64,000 bases of DNA from Sphaerisporangium dianthi (GCF_042654065.1 NZ_JBHSFP010000001.1:62001-126000), one strand, 5' to 3'. Counted from the first letter of the stretch, positions 27,191-37,370 are shown. Translations and numbers: made by a program. Notes: a model not told the origin generated them from the sequence alone.

Positions 27191-29329
27191 TCAGGTGCGG
27201 GTGCCGGTGGGGGTGTCGGCGAGCGCGTATGCGAGGGCGCTCTCGACGTCCAGCTCGCGGCCCCGGGCGAACGCCCTGTCGAACCGGCGGTCCCCGAGCG
27301 CCGCCCTGGCCCGCGACTCGGCCTGCTCGCGCTGGCCGTCCGCGCGCGGCAGGCACAGCCGCAGGCCGAAGCTGTCCTCGACCAGCTCGCCGCTGCCGAG
27401 CAGCCGCGCCGCGCGGTCCATGTCGCCGAGCCCGGCGGCCGAGCGGGCGAGGCTCGCCAGCACGATCGCCATGCCATGGCTGTCATGGACCAGCGTCTTG
27501 TGGCGCAGTGACGCGCGGGCGTACCTGTCGGCCGCGGCGTAGTCCTCGCGGGCGACCGCGATGAGGCCGCTCACCCACTCACCCGAGGAGCGCACCCAGA
27601 TGTCCCCCCACGAGTCGCACAACGAGCGTTGCCACCGCAGGCAGGCGAGGGCCTCGTCGAATCTCCCGAGCCGCGAGAGCGCGTACGCCTGTCCGGTGAG
27701 CGCCATCGCCAGGCCCGCACCGCCGTCGCCGCCCTGCTGATGCGTCTCGCGCGCCTGCTCGTACATGGACAGGGCCTCGTTGACGTACCCCGCGCGCACG
27801 CCGGTGTTGGCGCAGCAGACGGTGCCCCAGCCCACCGCGGCCAGATCCTCCCGGGCGAACGACTGCGCCAGGCATTCGGTGGCGAGGTCGTTGGCCTCGT
27901 CGACATCTCCCTGCAGGTCGGCGAGCCACGCGGAGGCCCACAGCGCCTGCGGCAGGGCAGGCCCGGGGGCCCGTGCGAGCGACAGCGCCCTCCGCAGGTG
28001 GCGGCGCCCCTCGGCGACGAAGCCGCAGGCCAGCCAGAAGAAGGCGAGGCGTCCCGCCAGGTCGAGGCCGGTGGCGCGCTCGGCGGGGTTCGCGAGGCAG
28101 AAGTCCAGCGCCGTCCGCAGGTTCGGCAGCTCGCGCCGCACGCGCGCGTACCAGGAGGCCTGCCCGGGGCCGAACCACTCGGCGTCGAACCGCCGGGCGA
28201 GACTCAGATAGTGGTCGCGGTGGCGGCGCCTGACCAGCGCGGTCTGCCCCAGCTCTCGCAGCCATGCCGCGCCGTACTCGCGGAAGGTGCCGAGCATGCT
28301 GAAGCGGACGGTCGCGCCGGTGTCGACGCGTGACACGATCGACCTGTCCACCAGGGCGAGCAGGAGGTCTTCGACATCCTCGCCGCGCAGGCCCGTGCCG
28401 ACGTCGCTCTCGGCGTCGGCGCACACCGCCAGCGCCGCCTCGAAGTCGAAGTCGGCGGCGAACACCGACAGCCGGGCCCAGAGCAGGCGTTCCAGCGGCT
28501 CGCACAGCTCGTGGCTCCAGCCGACCGCGGTGCGCAGCGTCCGGTGACGCGCCACCCCCGCGCGGCCGGCGTCGGCGAGCAGGTCGAACCGCTCGTCGGC
28601 ACGGTCGACGAGCTGTTCCAAAGGCAGCGAGCGCAGCCGCACGGCGGCCAGCTCGATCGCCAGCGGGATGCCGTCGAGCCACCGGCAGAGCCTCACCACC
28701 TCGGGCGTGGCGGTGAAACCCGGCACCAGCGAGGCGGCGCGGTCGGTGAACAGCGCCACCGCGCCTTCCAGCGCGACGGGCGCCGCCCCCGTGTCCCCTC
28801 CCGGGTCTCCCGCCGGGCCGTGATCGCCCTCGACGGGCAACGGCTCGACGTGGAACCTGGACTCGCCGCGGACCCCGAGCGCGCGCCGGCTGGTCGCCAG
28901 CACGCGGAGCCCCGGCGCGGCGCGCAGGAGTGAACTCACCACTTCGGCGCAGGCGTCCACCAGGTGCTCGCAGGTGTCCAGCACGATGAGCGCGCGCCGC
29001 CCCGACAGGTACTCCTCCAGTGCGGCCGTCGCCGTGACGCCGGGCCGGGCGGGGACGCCCAGCGCCGAGCGGAGCGCGTCGACGAGCAGTTCGGGGGCCC
29101 GCACCGGCGACAGTTCGACCAGCCACACACCGCCGGGGAAGCAGACTGTCATGCCATGGGCGACGCGCGACGCCAAGCGCGTCTTGCCTACGCCGCCCAC
29201 CCCCGTGAGCGTCACCAGGCGGGATTCCCCGAGCATCCGCGCGACCCCGGCAGCCTCCCGGCGCCGTCCCACGAAACTGGACGTCTCGACCGGCACATCG
29301 CTCGCGTGTGCCCCCGCAGGCACATCCAT
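27191..29329 (-). CDS. AfsR/LuxR-like STAND ATPase lacking a DNA-binding domain
   Basis: About 712 residues from ATG 29329. The NB-ARC-like ATPase is complete: Walker A LTGVGGVGKTRLA, Walker B ALIVLDTCEHLVD, the sensor LRVLATSRRALGV, and the GIPLAIELAA motif. A helical TPR-like region follows to the end (LAFFWLACGFVAEGRRHLRRAL, YARASLRHKTLVHDSHGM). Relatives carry a C-terminal LuxR helix-turn-helix; here the protein ends with ALADTPTGTRT and none is present in any frame downstream. The domain may have been lost, or the protein may work as a signalling ATPase. No partner gene is evident. Confidence 0.8.
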   Translation of the reverse strand: MDVPAGAHASDVPVETSSFVGRRREAAGVARMLGESRLVTLTGVGGVGKTRLASRVAHGMTVCFPGGVWLVELSPVRAPELLVDALRSALGVPARPGVTATAALEEYLSGRRALIVLDTCEHLVDACAEVVSSLLRAAPGLRVLATSRRALGVRGESRFHVEPLPVEGDHGPAGDPGGDTGAAPVALEGAVALFTDRAASLVPGFTATPEVVRLCRWLDGIPLAIELAAVRLRSLPLEQLVDRADERFDLLADAGRAGVARHRTLRTAVGWSHELCEPLERLLWARLSVFAADFDFEAALAVCADAESDVGTGLRGEDVEDLLLALVDRSIVSRVDTGATVRFSMLGTFREYGAAWLRELGQTALVRRRHRDHYLSLARRFDAEWFGPGQASWYARVRRELPNLRTALDFCLANPAERATGLDLAGRLAFFWLACGFVAEGRRHLRRALSLARAPGPALPQALWASAWLADLQGDVDEANDLATECLAQSFAREDLAAVGWGTVCCANTGVRAGYVNEALSMYEQARETHQQGGDGGAGLAMALTGQAYALSRLGRFDEALACLRWQRSLCDSWGDIWVRSSGEWVSGLIAVAREDYAAADRYARASLRHKTLVHDSHGMAIVLASLARSAAGLGDMDRAARLLGSGELVEDSFGLRLCLPRADGQREQAESRARAALGDRRFDRAFARGRELDVESALAYALADTPTGTRT

Positions 29330-29521
29330 GGCCAGCCCCACGTCGCCTCGGCTCCAGATGCCAGGCAATCGTAAAACAGCACAACCGCTATGGAAAGGAT
29401 ACTTTCCCGTCGCCCGCGCAAAGGGCGAAGCACTTCACACACCGACCACCGGCCGGACGGCGCCGCCACATCCTTTCTCCCCCTCTGTACGTGAGCTGCC
29501 GGTGGAGGTCAGAATCACCGG

Positions 29522-29947
29522 ATGAGGCGTTCGCGAGAGCGGAGATTCACCCGGCTGGCGGTGCTCGCCACCGGGCTGGTCCTGGTGGCGCTGGGAGTGT
29601 TGTTCCCCTTGGCCGGCCTGGACGACGCCGACAAGTTCGCCAGCGTTCTCGGCGCCTTCACCGGAGTCGCCGGCCTCGCCCTCTCCGCCTACGGAGTCGT
29701 GCTCGCCCGGCGGGCTCCCGGGGATGCCTCCGGCCGGGGGCAGGCGTCCGGGGCCGCCGAGACGGCGGGCTCAGAGGAGGGTCGCGTCCGCAACAGCATC
29801 AGCGGGACGGTGCGCGGGCCCGTCGTCCAGGGCGGCTCGTTCGCCGGCCCCATCACCATCGGCACTCCGCCGCCACGGCCCGGTGACGGCGAGGTGGCCG
29901 ATCAGAGGAAGGACCTCGGTCACGGTACGACGCCGCCCAGCGCTTAG
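29522..29947 (+). CDS. Small two-helix membrane protein with V-x-G-P-V-V-Q beta-repeat motif
   Basis: 141 residues. Two membrane segments at about 12-30 and 40-62 (LAVLATGLVLVALGVLFPLA, GVAGLALSAYGVVLA) are followed by a Gly/Ala linker and then RNSISGTVRGPVVQGGSF and AGPITIG at about 89-113, a short alternating motif found in actinobacterial proteins linked to STAND ATPases. The same kind of motif occurs in the pair at 46369-49559. Function unknown. The start ATG at 29522 has weak ribosome-site evidence. Confidence 0.65.
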   Translation: MRRSRERRFTRLAVLATGLVLVALGVLFPLAGLDDADKFASVLGAFTGVAGLALSAYGVVLARRAPGDASGRGQASGAAETAGSEEGRVRNSISGTVRGPVVQGGSFAGPITIGTPPPRPGDGEVADQRKDLGHGTTPPSA

Positions 29948-30088
29948 AGAAGCCGGCGGGACTCCACCGCCGGTGAACGTGTCACGACGCCCGACTCCCG
30001 TTCGAGGGTGAAGCGAACGTCAGTGGGGGCCGGGTTCGTGGGGTGAAGCTGAGGTCAGCCGGGGCCGGGTTCGCGCGTGGAACGGAGA

Positions 30089-30322
30089 TCAGCGGGGGCC
30101 CGGGGCCGGGTTCGTGGGCGGATGCCCGGGAGATGACGGCGCCGGGAGGCCGGGCTGGGGTGAGGGATCTGCGGGGGAGGCTTCGGCGAGGCGGTCGCGC
30201 AGGCGCGCGCGGATCTCCTCCGGGGAGTAGGCGCGGCGGCGGCGCTCCGCCCGGACGATGACCGCTCCCGACGCGGCTACCCCCGCGAAGGCCGCGAGGC
30301 CCAGTATCTTCCACCAACGCAT
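30089..30322 (-). CDS. Small single-helix membrane protein
   Basis: 77 residues: one N-terminal membrane helix (ILGLAAFAGVAASGAVIV), a basic stretch RAERRRRAYSPEEIRARLRDRL and a Pro-rich tail. This helix plus SPEEIRxRL pattern is common in small actinobacterial proteins of unknown function. It is divergent from the 30352 gene with only 29 bases between the starts. Confidence 0.6.
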   Translation of the reverse strand: MRWWKILGLAAFAGVAASGAVIVRAERRRRAYSPEEIRARLRDRLAEASPADPSPQPGLPAPSSPGHPPTNPAPGPR

Positions 30323-30351
30323 GTCCTCAGGCTACTGGGAAGAGGAGTGGG

Positions 30352-30990
30352 ATGTCCGGCGTGAGCATAAGCCTCGACGAGGCGCTTGATCTGACCCGCA
30401 CCGGCGACGTCTGGCTGTTCCGCGGGCGCTCGGCGCCCGACCGGGCCATCCAGGTGACGACCAACAGCCCGGTGAACCATGTCGGCATGTCCGTGGTGAT
30501 CGAGGACATGCCGCCGTTGATGTGGCACGCCGAGCTGGGGCGGTCGCTGCCCGACATGTGGTCGGGCACCCACCAGCGCGGCGTCCAGCTCCACGACCTG
30601 CGCGACGCGGTCATGGTGTGGGCGACCAGGTACGGGCAGCGGGCGTGGCTGCGCCAGCTGGACCGCCCGGTCACGCGCGAGATGGAGGACGCGCTGCTGC
30701 GCACCATCGCGCGTCTGGACGGCACGCCGTTCCCGTCCACGGCGCGGCTGGCCGGCCGCTGGCTGCGCGGGCGGGTGCCCGCCATCCGGCGGCGGGTCAA
30801 CGAGGCCGCCCTGGAGACCGCGTACTGCGCCGAGGTGGTGGCCGCGACGTACCAGGACATGGGCCTGCTTCCCGCCGGCCGCCACCTCAACTGGTACGAC
30901 CCGGGCCGCTTCTGGAGCGGCGACGACCTGAAGCTCGCCTCGGGAGCCGCCCTGGGGGGCGAGATCCCGGTGCGCGTCCCCTCGGCCTGA
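30352..30990 (+). CDS. YiiX-like permuted papain-fold (NlpC/P60-related) protein
   Basis: 212 residues. The permuted NlpC/P60 pattern is visible: TGDVWLFRGRS near the start, the catalytic-type histidine in SPVNHVGMSV (about residue 43), and the cysteine in ALETAYCAEVVAATYQDMGL (about residue 164). Members are cysteine hydrolases or acyltransferases on amide or thioester bonds, mostly uncharacterised. There is no signal peptide, so it is cytosolic. ATG at 30352 with GAGGAG upstream. Confidence 0.72.
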   Translation: MSGVSISLDEALDLTRTGDVWLFRGRSAPDRAIQVTTNSPVNHVGMSVVIEDMPPLMWHAELGRSLPDMWSGTHQRGVQLHDLRDAVMVWATRYGQRAWLRQLDRPVTREMEDALLRTIARLDGTPFPSTARLAGRWLRGRVPAIRRRVNEAALETAYCAEVVAATYQDMGLLPAGRHLNWYDPGRFWSGDDLKLASGAALGGEIPVRVPSA

Positions 30991-31127
30991 ACCCGCGGCT
31001 TCCCCCAAAGCCGCACCGCTTCCGTCTTTCTTGAGGCCGGCGCGCTTTCTCGGGAAGCCGTGCCTCCGCCTTTCCTGGGACAGGGCTGTTTCTCTCAGGG
31101 CCACGCCTTCGCGGCGCTCTCAGCAAA

Positions 31128-31179
31128 TTTCAGGAAATTTCTGAAAGGCATTGCAAAGGCTGGAGCGACTGAGTAACTT
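31128..31179 (+). promoter_or_regulatory. AT-rich control region of the amylopullulanase gene
   Basis: TTTCAG-GAAATTT-CTGAAA is an inverted repeat at 31128-31146. TTGCAA at 31151-31156 can serve as a -35 with TAACTT at 31174-31179 (17-base spacer). TTGCA-centred boxes recall LacI/MalR-type operators of actinomycete amylase genes. The assignment is tentative. Confidence 0.4.
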
Positions 31180-31218
31180 CCGGGCAACAACCCTGAAATA
31201 CGACACGCGGAGGCCCTT

Positions 31219-34200
31219 GTGGTCCGGCCAATCCCCCCATGGCCCGCGAGAAGGTCGCCCGCTCGCGGGACGACCCGGCTCTCAGCGGCCGCGGTGCTCA
31301 CAGCGGTCCTCTGCGCGGCGCCGCTCGCCGCAGTCTCCCCCGCCTCCGCCTCCCGGGCGGGCGCTCCGAGCTCCGGCGCTCCGAGCTCCGGCGCTCCGGC
31401 GATCTCTCTCGCCTCCGGCGCTCAGACGATCTCCCTGAACTCTGGCGCTCCGGCGATCTCCCTGACCTCCGGCGCTCAGGCGACGTCTCCGGCCTCCGGC
31501 GCAGAGGTGGCGGCCCGGGGCTCTTCGCCGGGGGCGGAGGGCTCGAAGGCGCTGGTCTCTCCGCTGAGCAGGACGGCCGAGCCCTCGGACGGGGAACTGG
31601 CCCGCGACGCCGCGCGCACCCGGCTGACACGCGAGCGGTTCTACTTCGTCATGACCGACCGGTTCGCCAACGGCGACGCCGGCAACGACAAGGGCGGGCT
31701 GACCGGCGACCGGCTCAGCACCGGGTTCGACCCGGCCGACAAGGGCTTCTACCAGGGCGGCGACCTGGCCGGCCTGCTCGGCAGGCTCGACTACATCAAG
31801 AAGCTGGGAAGCACCGCCATCTGGCTCACCCCCGCGTTCGAGAACCGGCCGGTGCAGGGCGCCGGGGCCGACGCCTCGGCCGGGTACCACGGCTACTGGA
31901 TCACCGACTTCACCTCGATCGACCCGCACCTCGGCACCAACGCGCAGATGAAGCAGCTCGTCCGCGAGGCGCACAAGCGCGGCATGAAGGTGTTCTTCGA
32001 CATCATCACCAACCACACGGCCGACGTCGTCGACTACAAGGAGAAGACCTACACCTACCGCTCCAAGGGCGCCTACCCCTACGTCGACACCTCCGGCAGG
32101 CCCTTCGACGACCGCGACCACGCGGGCGGGAACACCTTCCCCAAGGTCGACGCCGGCTCCTTCCCGTACACGCCGGTCGCGGCCAAGGGCGTCAAGACCC
32201 CGGCCTGGCTGAACGACCCGACGATGTACCACAACCGCGGCGACTCGACGTTCAGCGGCGGCGAGACCGACGAGTACGGCGACTTCTCGGGCCTTGACGA
32301 CCTTTGGACCGAGCGGCCCGAGGTCGTCAGGGGCATGACCGACATCTATCAGACGTGGGTCCGCGAGACCGGCATCGACGGCTTCCGCATCGACACCGCC
32401 AAGCACGTCGACATGCCGTTCTGGAAGCGTTTCTCCCCCGCGCTGCACCGGTACGCCGCCGAGCGGGGCAACGACCGGTTCTTCATGTTCGGCGAGGTGT
32501 ACTCCAGCGACCCGGCGACGACCAGCCGCTACTCGACGCAGGGCGGCATGGACGCGACGCTGGACTTCCCGTTCCAGGAGGCCGCGCGGTCGTTCGGCGG
32601 CGGCACGGCGGACGCCGCGCGTCTCACCCGCCTGTACGCGGGCGACGACTTCCACACCACGGCCGACCGCGACGCCGCCTCGCTGCCGACCTTCCTCGGC
32701 AACCACGACATGGGGCGCATCGGCCGGTTCATCGCCCAGGACAACCCCGGCGCGTCCGACGGCGAGCTGCTGCGGCGCGACCTGCTCACCCACGAGCTGA
32801 TGTACCTGACCCGGGGCCAGCCGGTCGTCTACTACGGCGACGAGCAGGGCTTCACCGGCAAGGGCGGCGACAAGGACGCCCGGCAGACGATGTTCGCCTC
32901 CAGGACGCCGAGCTATCTGACCGACGACCTGATCGGCACGACCGCGACGCACGCGCAGGACAATTTCGTCGCCTCGCACCCGCTGTACCAGGGGCTCGCG
33001 GCGCTGGCGAAGCTGCGGGACGCCCACCCCGCGCTCGCCGACGGCGCCCAGGTCGAGCGCCTGGCCTCCGGCGGCCTGTACGCGTTCAGCAGGATCGGCG
33101 CCAAGGAGCAGGTGGAGTACGTCGTCGCCGTCAACAACGCCGAGACCCCGGCCTCGGCCGCCGTGCCGACCTACTCGGCGGGCATGGCGTTCACGCGGGT
33201 GTACGGGGAGGGCCCCGCGACGGCGACCACGAGCGCCGGCCGCGCGCTCCAGGTCACCGTCCCGGCGCTGTCGGCGGTCGTCTACCGCGCCTCGGCCAGG
33301 CTCGCGGCGCCCGCCGCCGGTCCCGCCGTCTCGATCGCGCTGCCCGGCGCCGAGATCGGCGGCACGGCCGCCGACGGGCGTGTCCCGGTGACGGCGACCG
33401 TGCCGGGGGACGGGTTCGACCAGGTGACGTTCGCCGCCAAGGCCGGCGAGGGCCCCTGGAAGGTGCTGGGCACCGACGACGCGCCCACCGTCTCCGGCGG
33501 CGGCCGCACGTTCCGCGTGTTCCACGACCTCGGCGGGCTGGCCGCCGGTACGAAGGTCGCCTACAAGGCGGTGGTGAAGGATTCGGCCGGCAGGTTCGCG
33601 GCCGCCTCGGCGACGGCGACCGTGGCGGCCCCGCCCGCCCCGGAGGAGCCGGGCACGGTCACCCGCGACTGGCTCGTCGTGCACTACCAGCGCTCCGGCT
33701 ACGACGGCTGGGGACTGCACGTGTGGGGCGATGTCGAGCAGCCCACCGAGTGGGGGGCGCCGCTGCCGCTGAACGGTGAGGACTCCTTCGGCCGGTTCGC
33801 CTGGATCAAACTCAAGCCCGGCGCGGCCAGTGTCGGGATCATCGCCCACAAGGGGGACGAGAAGGACGGCGGCGACCGTACCGTCAACCCGGCCAGGACC
33901 GGCGAGGTGTGGCTCGCCGAGGGCAAGCCCGACGTCTACGGCTCCCGCGCCGCCGCCCAGGGCTACGCGACCGTCCACTACCACCGCCCGGACGGCGCGT
34001 ACGACGGGTGGGGACTGCACCTGTGGGGCGACGCGCTCGCCGACGGCGCCGGCACCGACTGGGCGAGTCCTCGCCTGCCGGACGGGACGGACTCCTACGG
34101 CGCCTACTGGAAGGTCCCGCTGAAGGACCCGGCCGTCCCGCTGAACTTCATCGTGCACAAGGGCGACGCCAAGGACCCCGGCCCCGACCAGTCGCTCACC

Positions 34201-37200
34201 CCCGCCCAGCGCCCTGACGCGTACGTGAACTCGGGCGACACCCGGATCCACCCGACCCGCGCCGCCGCCGAGAACGTGGCGATCCTGCATTACCGGCGCC
34301 CGGACGGGAACTACGACGGCTGGGGACTACACGTGTGGAACGGGGCCGCCCAGCCCACCGAGTGGGCCGCGCCCCTCCAGCCGACCGGCACCGACGGCTT
34401 CGGGGTGTACTACCGCGTGCCGCTGGCCGAGGGGGCGACGAGCCTGAGCTACATCATCCACAAGGGCGACGACAAGGACCTGCCGTCCGACCAGTCGCTC
34501 GACCTGAGCGTCACCGGCCACGAGGCCTGGCGGCCGGCGGCCACCGAGGGCTACCTGCTTCCGCAGCCTCCGGCGCGGGGCGCGGACGCCGACCTGTCCA
34601 AGGCGGCGGCCCACTGGATCGACCGCGACACCGTCGCCTGGAACGTCACGCCGTCCTCCTCCCTGGGGTACGCGCTGGCGTTCTCCGCCAAGGGCGACAT
34701 CGCCTACGACAAGGGGGACCTGACCGGCGACATCCGGCTGATCCGCCTGTCGGACGGCGGCGGGCTGACCGCCGCGCAGAAGGCCACCTGGCCGCACCTG
34801 GCCTCCTACGCCGCGCTGAAGGTCGACCCGCGCGACGCCGACCTGGTCAGGGAGGCGCTGCGCGGCCAGGTCGTCGCCGTCGAGCGCGACGCGGCAGGCG
34901 TGCTGCGCACGGCGACGGGCGTGCAGATCCCCGGCGTGCTCGACGACCTGTACGCGGGCGCGGCCACCGCCGAGCTCGGGCCGGTGTGGCCGTCGTCGTC
35001 GGCGTCCGCCTCGCAGCTGTCGGCGGGTTCGGCCTCGCCCACGCTGTCGGTGTGGGCGCCCACGGCCCGCAAGGTCGAGCTGGCGCTCTACCGGGACGCC
35101 TCCGGCGGCGGGCGCGCCGTCCACCGGATGCGGCGCGACGACGCCACCGGGGTCTGGTCGGTGCGCGGCCTGCCCACCTGGAAGGGGTCCTACTACACCT
35201 TCCTGGTCACCGTGTACGCCCCGGCGGCCGGCAAGGTCGTCACCAACGAGGTGACCGACCCCTACAGCGTGTCGCTGGCCGCCGACTCGGCGCGCAGCCA
35301 GCTCGCCGACCTGTCCGACCGCTCGCTGCAGCCCCGGGGCTGGTCCACGTTGCGCAAGCCCGGGGCCGTCCCCCAGGAGAAGGCGTCGATCTACGAGTTG
35401 CACGTGCGCGACTTCTCCGCCTCCGACGCCACCGTCCCGGCGGCGAAGCGCGGCACGTTCGCCGCGTTCACCGGCGACTCGGCGGGGATGAAGGAGCTGC
35501 GCGCGCTCGCCGCCGACGGTCTCACGCACGTGCACCTGCTCCCCGCCTTCGACATCGGCAGCGTCCCCGAGCGCAGAGCCGACCGCACCGAGCCGTCGTG
35601 CGACCTGGCCGCGATGCCCGCCGACTCCGAGCGGCAGCAGCAGTGCGTGGCGGAGACCGCCGCCAAGGACTCCTTCAACTGGGGGTACGACCCGGTGCAC
35701 TACACGGTGCCCGAGGGGTCCTACTCCACCGACCCGGACGGGTCGCGGCGCGTCGAGGAGTTCCGCTCGATGGTCGCGGGGCTGAGCGGGGCCGGGCTGC
35801 GGGTCGTCATGGACGTCGTCTACAACCACACCTTCGCCGCCGGGCAGGACCCCAAGTCGGTGCTGGACCGCGTCGTGCCCGGCTACTACCACCGGCTGCT
35901 GCCGGACGGCACGGTGGCCACCTCCACCTGCTGTGCCGGCACCGCCACCGAGCACGCCATGATGGGCAAGCTCGTCGTCGACTCCGTCGTCACCTGGGCC
36001 AGGCAGTACAAGGTCGACGGCTTCCGGTTCGACCTGATGGGCCACCACCCGAAGGCGAACATCCTGGCGGTGCGGGCCGCGCTGGACAAGCTGACGCTCG
36101 CCCGCGACGGCGTGGACGGCAAGTCGATCATCCTGTACGGCGAGGGGTGGAACTTCGGGGAGGTCGCCGACGGGGCCCGGTTCGTCCAGGCCACCCAGGC
36201 GAACATGGCCGGCACCGGCGTCGGCACGTTCAACGACCGGCTGCGCGACGCGGTGCGCGGCGGAGGGCCGTTCGACGCCGACCCGCGCGTCCAGGGCTTC
36301 GGGTCCGGGCTGGCCGGCGCGCCGAACGGCTCACCGGCCAACGGCGACGCCGGGCAGCAGAAGGCGCGGCTGCTGCACTACCAGGACCTGATCAAGGTCG
36401 GGCTGTCGGGCAACCTGCGCGACTACCGGTTCACCGCCTCCGACGGCAGGGAGGTCACCGGCGCCCAGGTCGACTACAACGGATCGCCCGCCGGGTACAC
36501 CGCCGCGCCCGGGGAGGCGGTCACCTACGTCGACGCCCACGACAACGAGACGCTGTTCGACGCGCTGGCCTACAAGCTGCCGCAGCCGACGCCCATGGAC
36601 GACCGGGTGCGCATGCAGGCGCTCTCGCTGGCCTCGGCGATCCTGTCGCAGGGCACGGCCTTCGTGCACGCGGGCAGCGAGCGGCTGCGCTCCAAGTCGC
36701 TCGACCGCAACTCCTACGACTCCGGCGACTGGTTCAACCGGCTGCTGTGGGACTGCTCGGCGGGCAACGGCTTCGGCGCGGGGCTGCCGCCGAAGGCCGA
36801 CAACGAGTCCAAGTGGCCCTACGCGAGGCCGCTGCTGGCCGACCCGGCGCTCAAGCCCGGCTGCGCGGCGATCCAGGCGGCGCGGGCGCGGGCCGGCGAG
36901 CTGCTGAAGATCCGTTCCTCCTCCCCCGCGTTCTCGCTCGGCTCCCTCGCCGAGGTGCAGAAGCGGCTGTCCTTCCCGGTCGGCGGCGGCGGCGAGACCC
37001 CGGGCGTGATCACCATGCACCTGGACTCCTCCGGCGTCGACCCGCGCTGGAAGTCGGTCACCGTCGTGTTCAACGCGACGCCGGAGACCCAGGCGCAGAC
37101 CGTGGCCGCGCTGAAGGGGGCGCAGGTCGCCCTCCACCCCGTCCAGGCCGCCTCGGACGACCCCGTCGTCCGGCGGTCGTCCTTCGACCCCTCGACCGGC

Positions 37201-37248
37201 ACGCTGACCGTCCCGGCCCGCACGGTCGCGGTCTTCGTCCGGCCGTAG
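31219..37248 (+). CDS. Secreted alpha-amylase/pullulanase fusion with three CBM41 modules
   Basis: 2009 residues from a GTG with GGAGG five bases upstream. A signal peptide (about 1-45) and a Ser/Gly/Ala repeat linker (about 48-110) lead into a GH13 alpha-amylase domain (about 135-690) with catalytic Asp392 (GFRIDTAKH), Glu426 (MFGEVYS) and Asp497 (LGNHDMGR). Three CBM41-type starch-binding modules follow (about 815-914, 915-1014, 1015-1110), each with YDGWGLHxW and HKGDxKD. Then comes a CBM48-like N-domain (about 1276) and a pullulanase GH13 domain with FNWGYDPVHY, Asp1605 (FRFDLMG), Glu1642 (YGEGWNFG) and Asp1775 (DAHDNE). One chain should thus cut alpha-1,4 and alpha-1,6 bonds of starch outside the cell. 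Confidence 0.93.
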   Translation: MVRPIPPWPARRSPARGTTRLSAAAVLTAVLCAAPLAAVSPASASRAGAPSSGAPSSGAPAISLASGAQTISLNSGAPAISLTSGAQATSPASGAEVAARGSSPGAEGSKALVSPLSRTAEPSDGELARDAARTRLTRERFYFVMTDRFANGDAGNDKGGLTGDRLSTGFDPADKGFYQGGDLAGLLGRLDYIKKLGSTAIWLTPAFENRPVQGAGADASAGYHGYWITDFTSIDPHLGTNAQMKQLVREAHKRGMKVFFDIITNHTADVVDYKEKTYTYRSKGAYPYVDTSGRPFDDRDHAGGNTFPKVDAGSFPYTPVAAKGVKTPAWLNDPTMYHNRGDSTFSGGETDEYGDFSGLDDLWTERPEVVRGMTDIYQTWVRETGIDGFRIDTAKHVDMPFWKRFSPALHRYAAERGNDRFFMFGEVYSSDPATTSRYSTQGGMDATLDFPFQEAARSFGGGTADAARLTRLYAGDDFHTTADRDAASLPTFLGNHDMGRIGRFIAQDNPGASDGELLRRDLLTHELMYLTRGQPVVYYGDEQGFTGKGGDKDARQTMFASRTPSYLTDDLIGTTATHAQDNFVASHPLYQGLAALAKLRDAHPALADGAQVERLASGGLYAFSRIGAKEQVEYVVAVNNAETPASAAVPTYSAGMAFTRVYGEGPATATTSAGRALQVTVPALSAVVYRASARLAAPAAGPAVSIALPGAEIGGTAADGRVPVTATVPGDGFDQVTFAAKAGEGPWKVLGTDDAPTVSGGGRTFRVFHDLGGLAAGTKVAYKAVVKDSAGRFAAASATATVAAPPAPEEPGTVTRDWLVVHYQRSGYDGWGLHVWGDVEQPTEWGAPLPLNGEDSFGRFAWIKLKPGAASVGIIAHKGDEKDGGDRTVNPARTGEVWLAEGKPDVYGSRAAAQGYATVHYHRPDGAYDGWGLHLWGDALADGAGTDWASPRLPDGTDSYGAYWKVPLKDPAVPLNFIVHKGDAKDPGPDQSLTPAQRPDAYVNSGDTRIHPTRAAAENVAILHYRRPDGNYDGWGLHVWNGAAQPTEWAAPLQPTGTDGFGVYYRVPLAEGATSLSYIIHKGDDKDLPSDQSLDLSVTGHEAWRPAATEGYLLPQPPARGADADLSKAAAHWIDRDTVAWNVTPSSSLGYALAFSAKGDIAYDKGDLTGDIRLIRLSDGGGLTAAQKATWPHLASYAALKVDPRDADLVREALRGQVVAVERDAAGVLRTATGVQIPGVLDDLYAGAATAELGPVWPSSSASASQLSAGSASPTLSVWAPTARKVELALYRDASGGGRAVHRMRRDDATGVWSVRGLPTWKGSYYTFLVTVYAPAAGKVVTNEVTDPYSVSLAADSARSQLADLSDRSLQPRGWSTLRKPGAVPQEKASIYELHVRDFSASDATVPAAKRGTFAAFTGDSAGMKELRALAADGLTHVHLLPAFDIGSVPERRADRTEPSCDLAAMPADSERQQQCVAETAAKDSFNWGYDPVHYTVPEGSYSTDPDGSRRVEEFRSMVAGLSGAGLRVVMDVVYNHTFAAGQDPKSVLDRVVPGYYHRLLPDGTVATSTCCAGTATEHAMMGKLVVDSVVTWARQYKVDGFRFDLMGHHPKANILAVRAALDKLTLARDGVDGKSIILYGEGWNFGEVADGARFVQATQANMAGTGVGTFNDRLRDAVRGGGPFDADPRVQGFGSGLAGAPNGSPANGDAGQQKARLLHYQDLIKVGLSGNLRDYRFTASDGREVTGAQVDYNGSPAGYTAAPGEAVTYVDAHDNETLFDALAYKLPQPTPMDDRVRMQALSLASAILSQGTAFVHAGSERLRSKSLDRNSYDSGDWFNRLLWDCSAGNGFGAGLPPKADNESKWPYARPLLADPALKPGCAAIQAARARAGELLKIRSSSPAFSLGSLAEVQKRLSFPVGGGGETPGVITMHLDSSGVDPRWKSVTVVFNATPETQAQTVAALKGAQVALHPVQAASDDPVVRRSSFDPSTGTLTVPARTVAVFVRP

Positions 37249-37370
37249 GCGCGCCCCCCTTCCCGCGCGGCCGCGGACGCTGGCCGCCGGGAGGGGACGC
37301 GCACGCCGGGCCGGGTGTCGCGGCACCCGGCCCGGCACGGGATCGCATCCATCGAACCTGGAGGCGCCAC

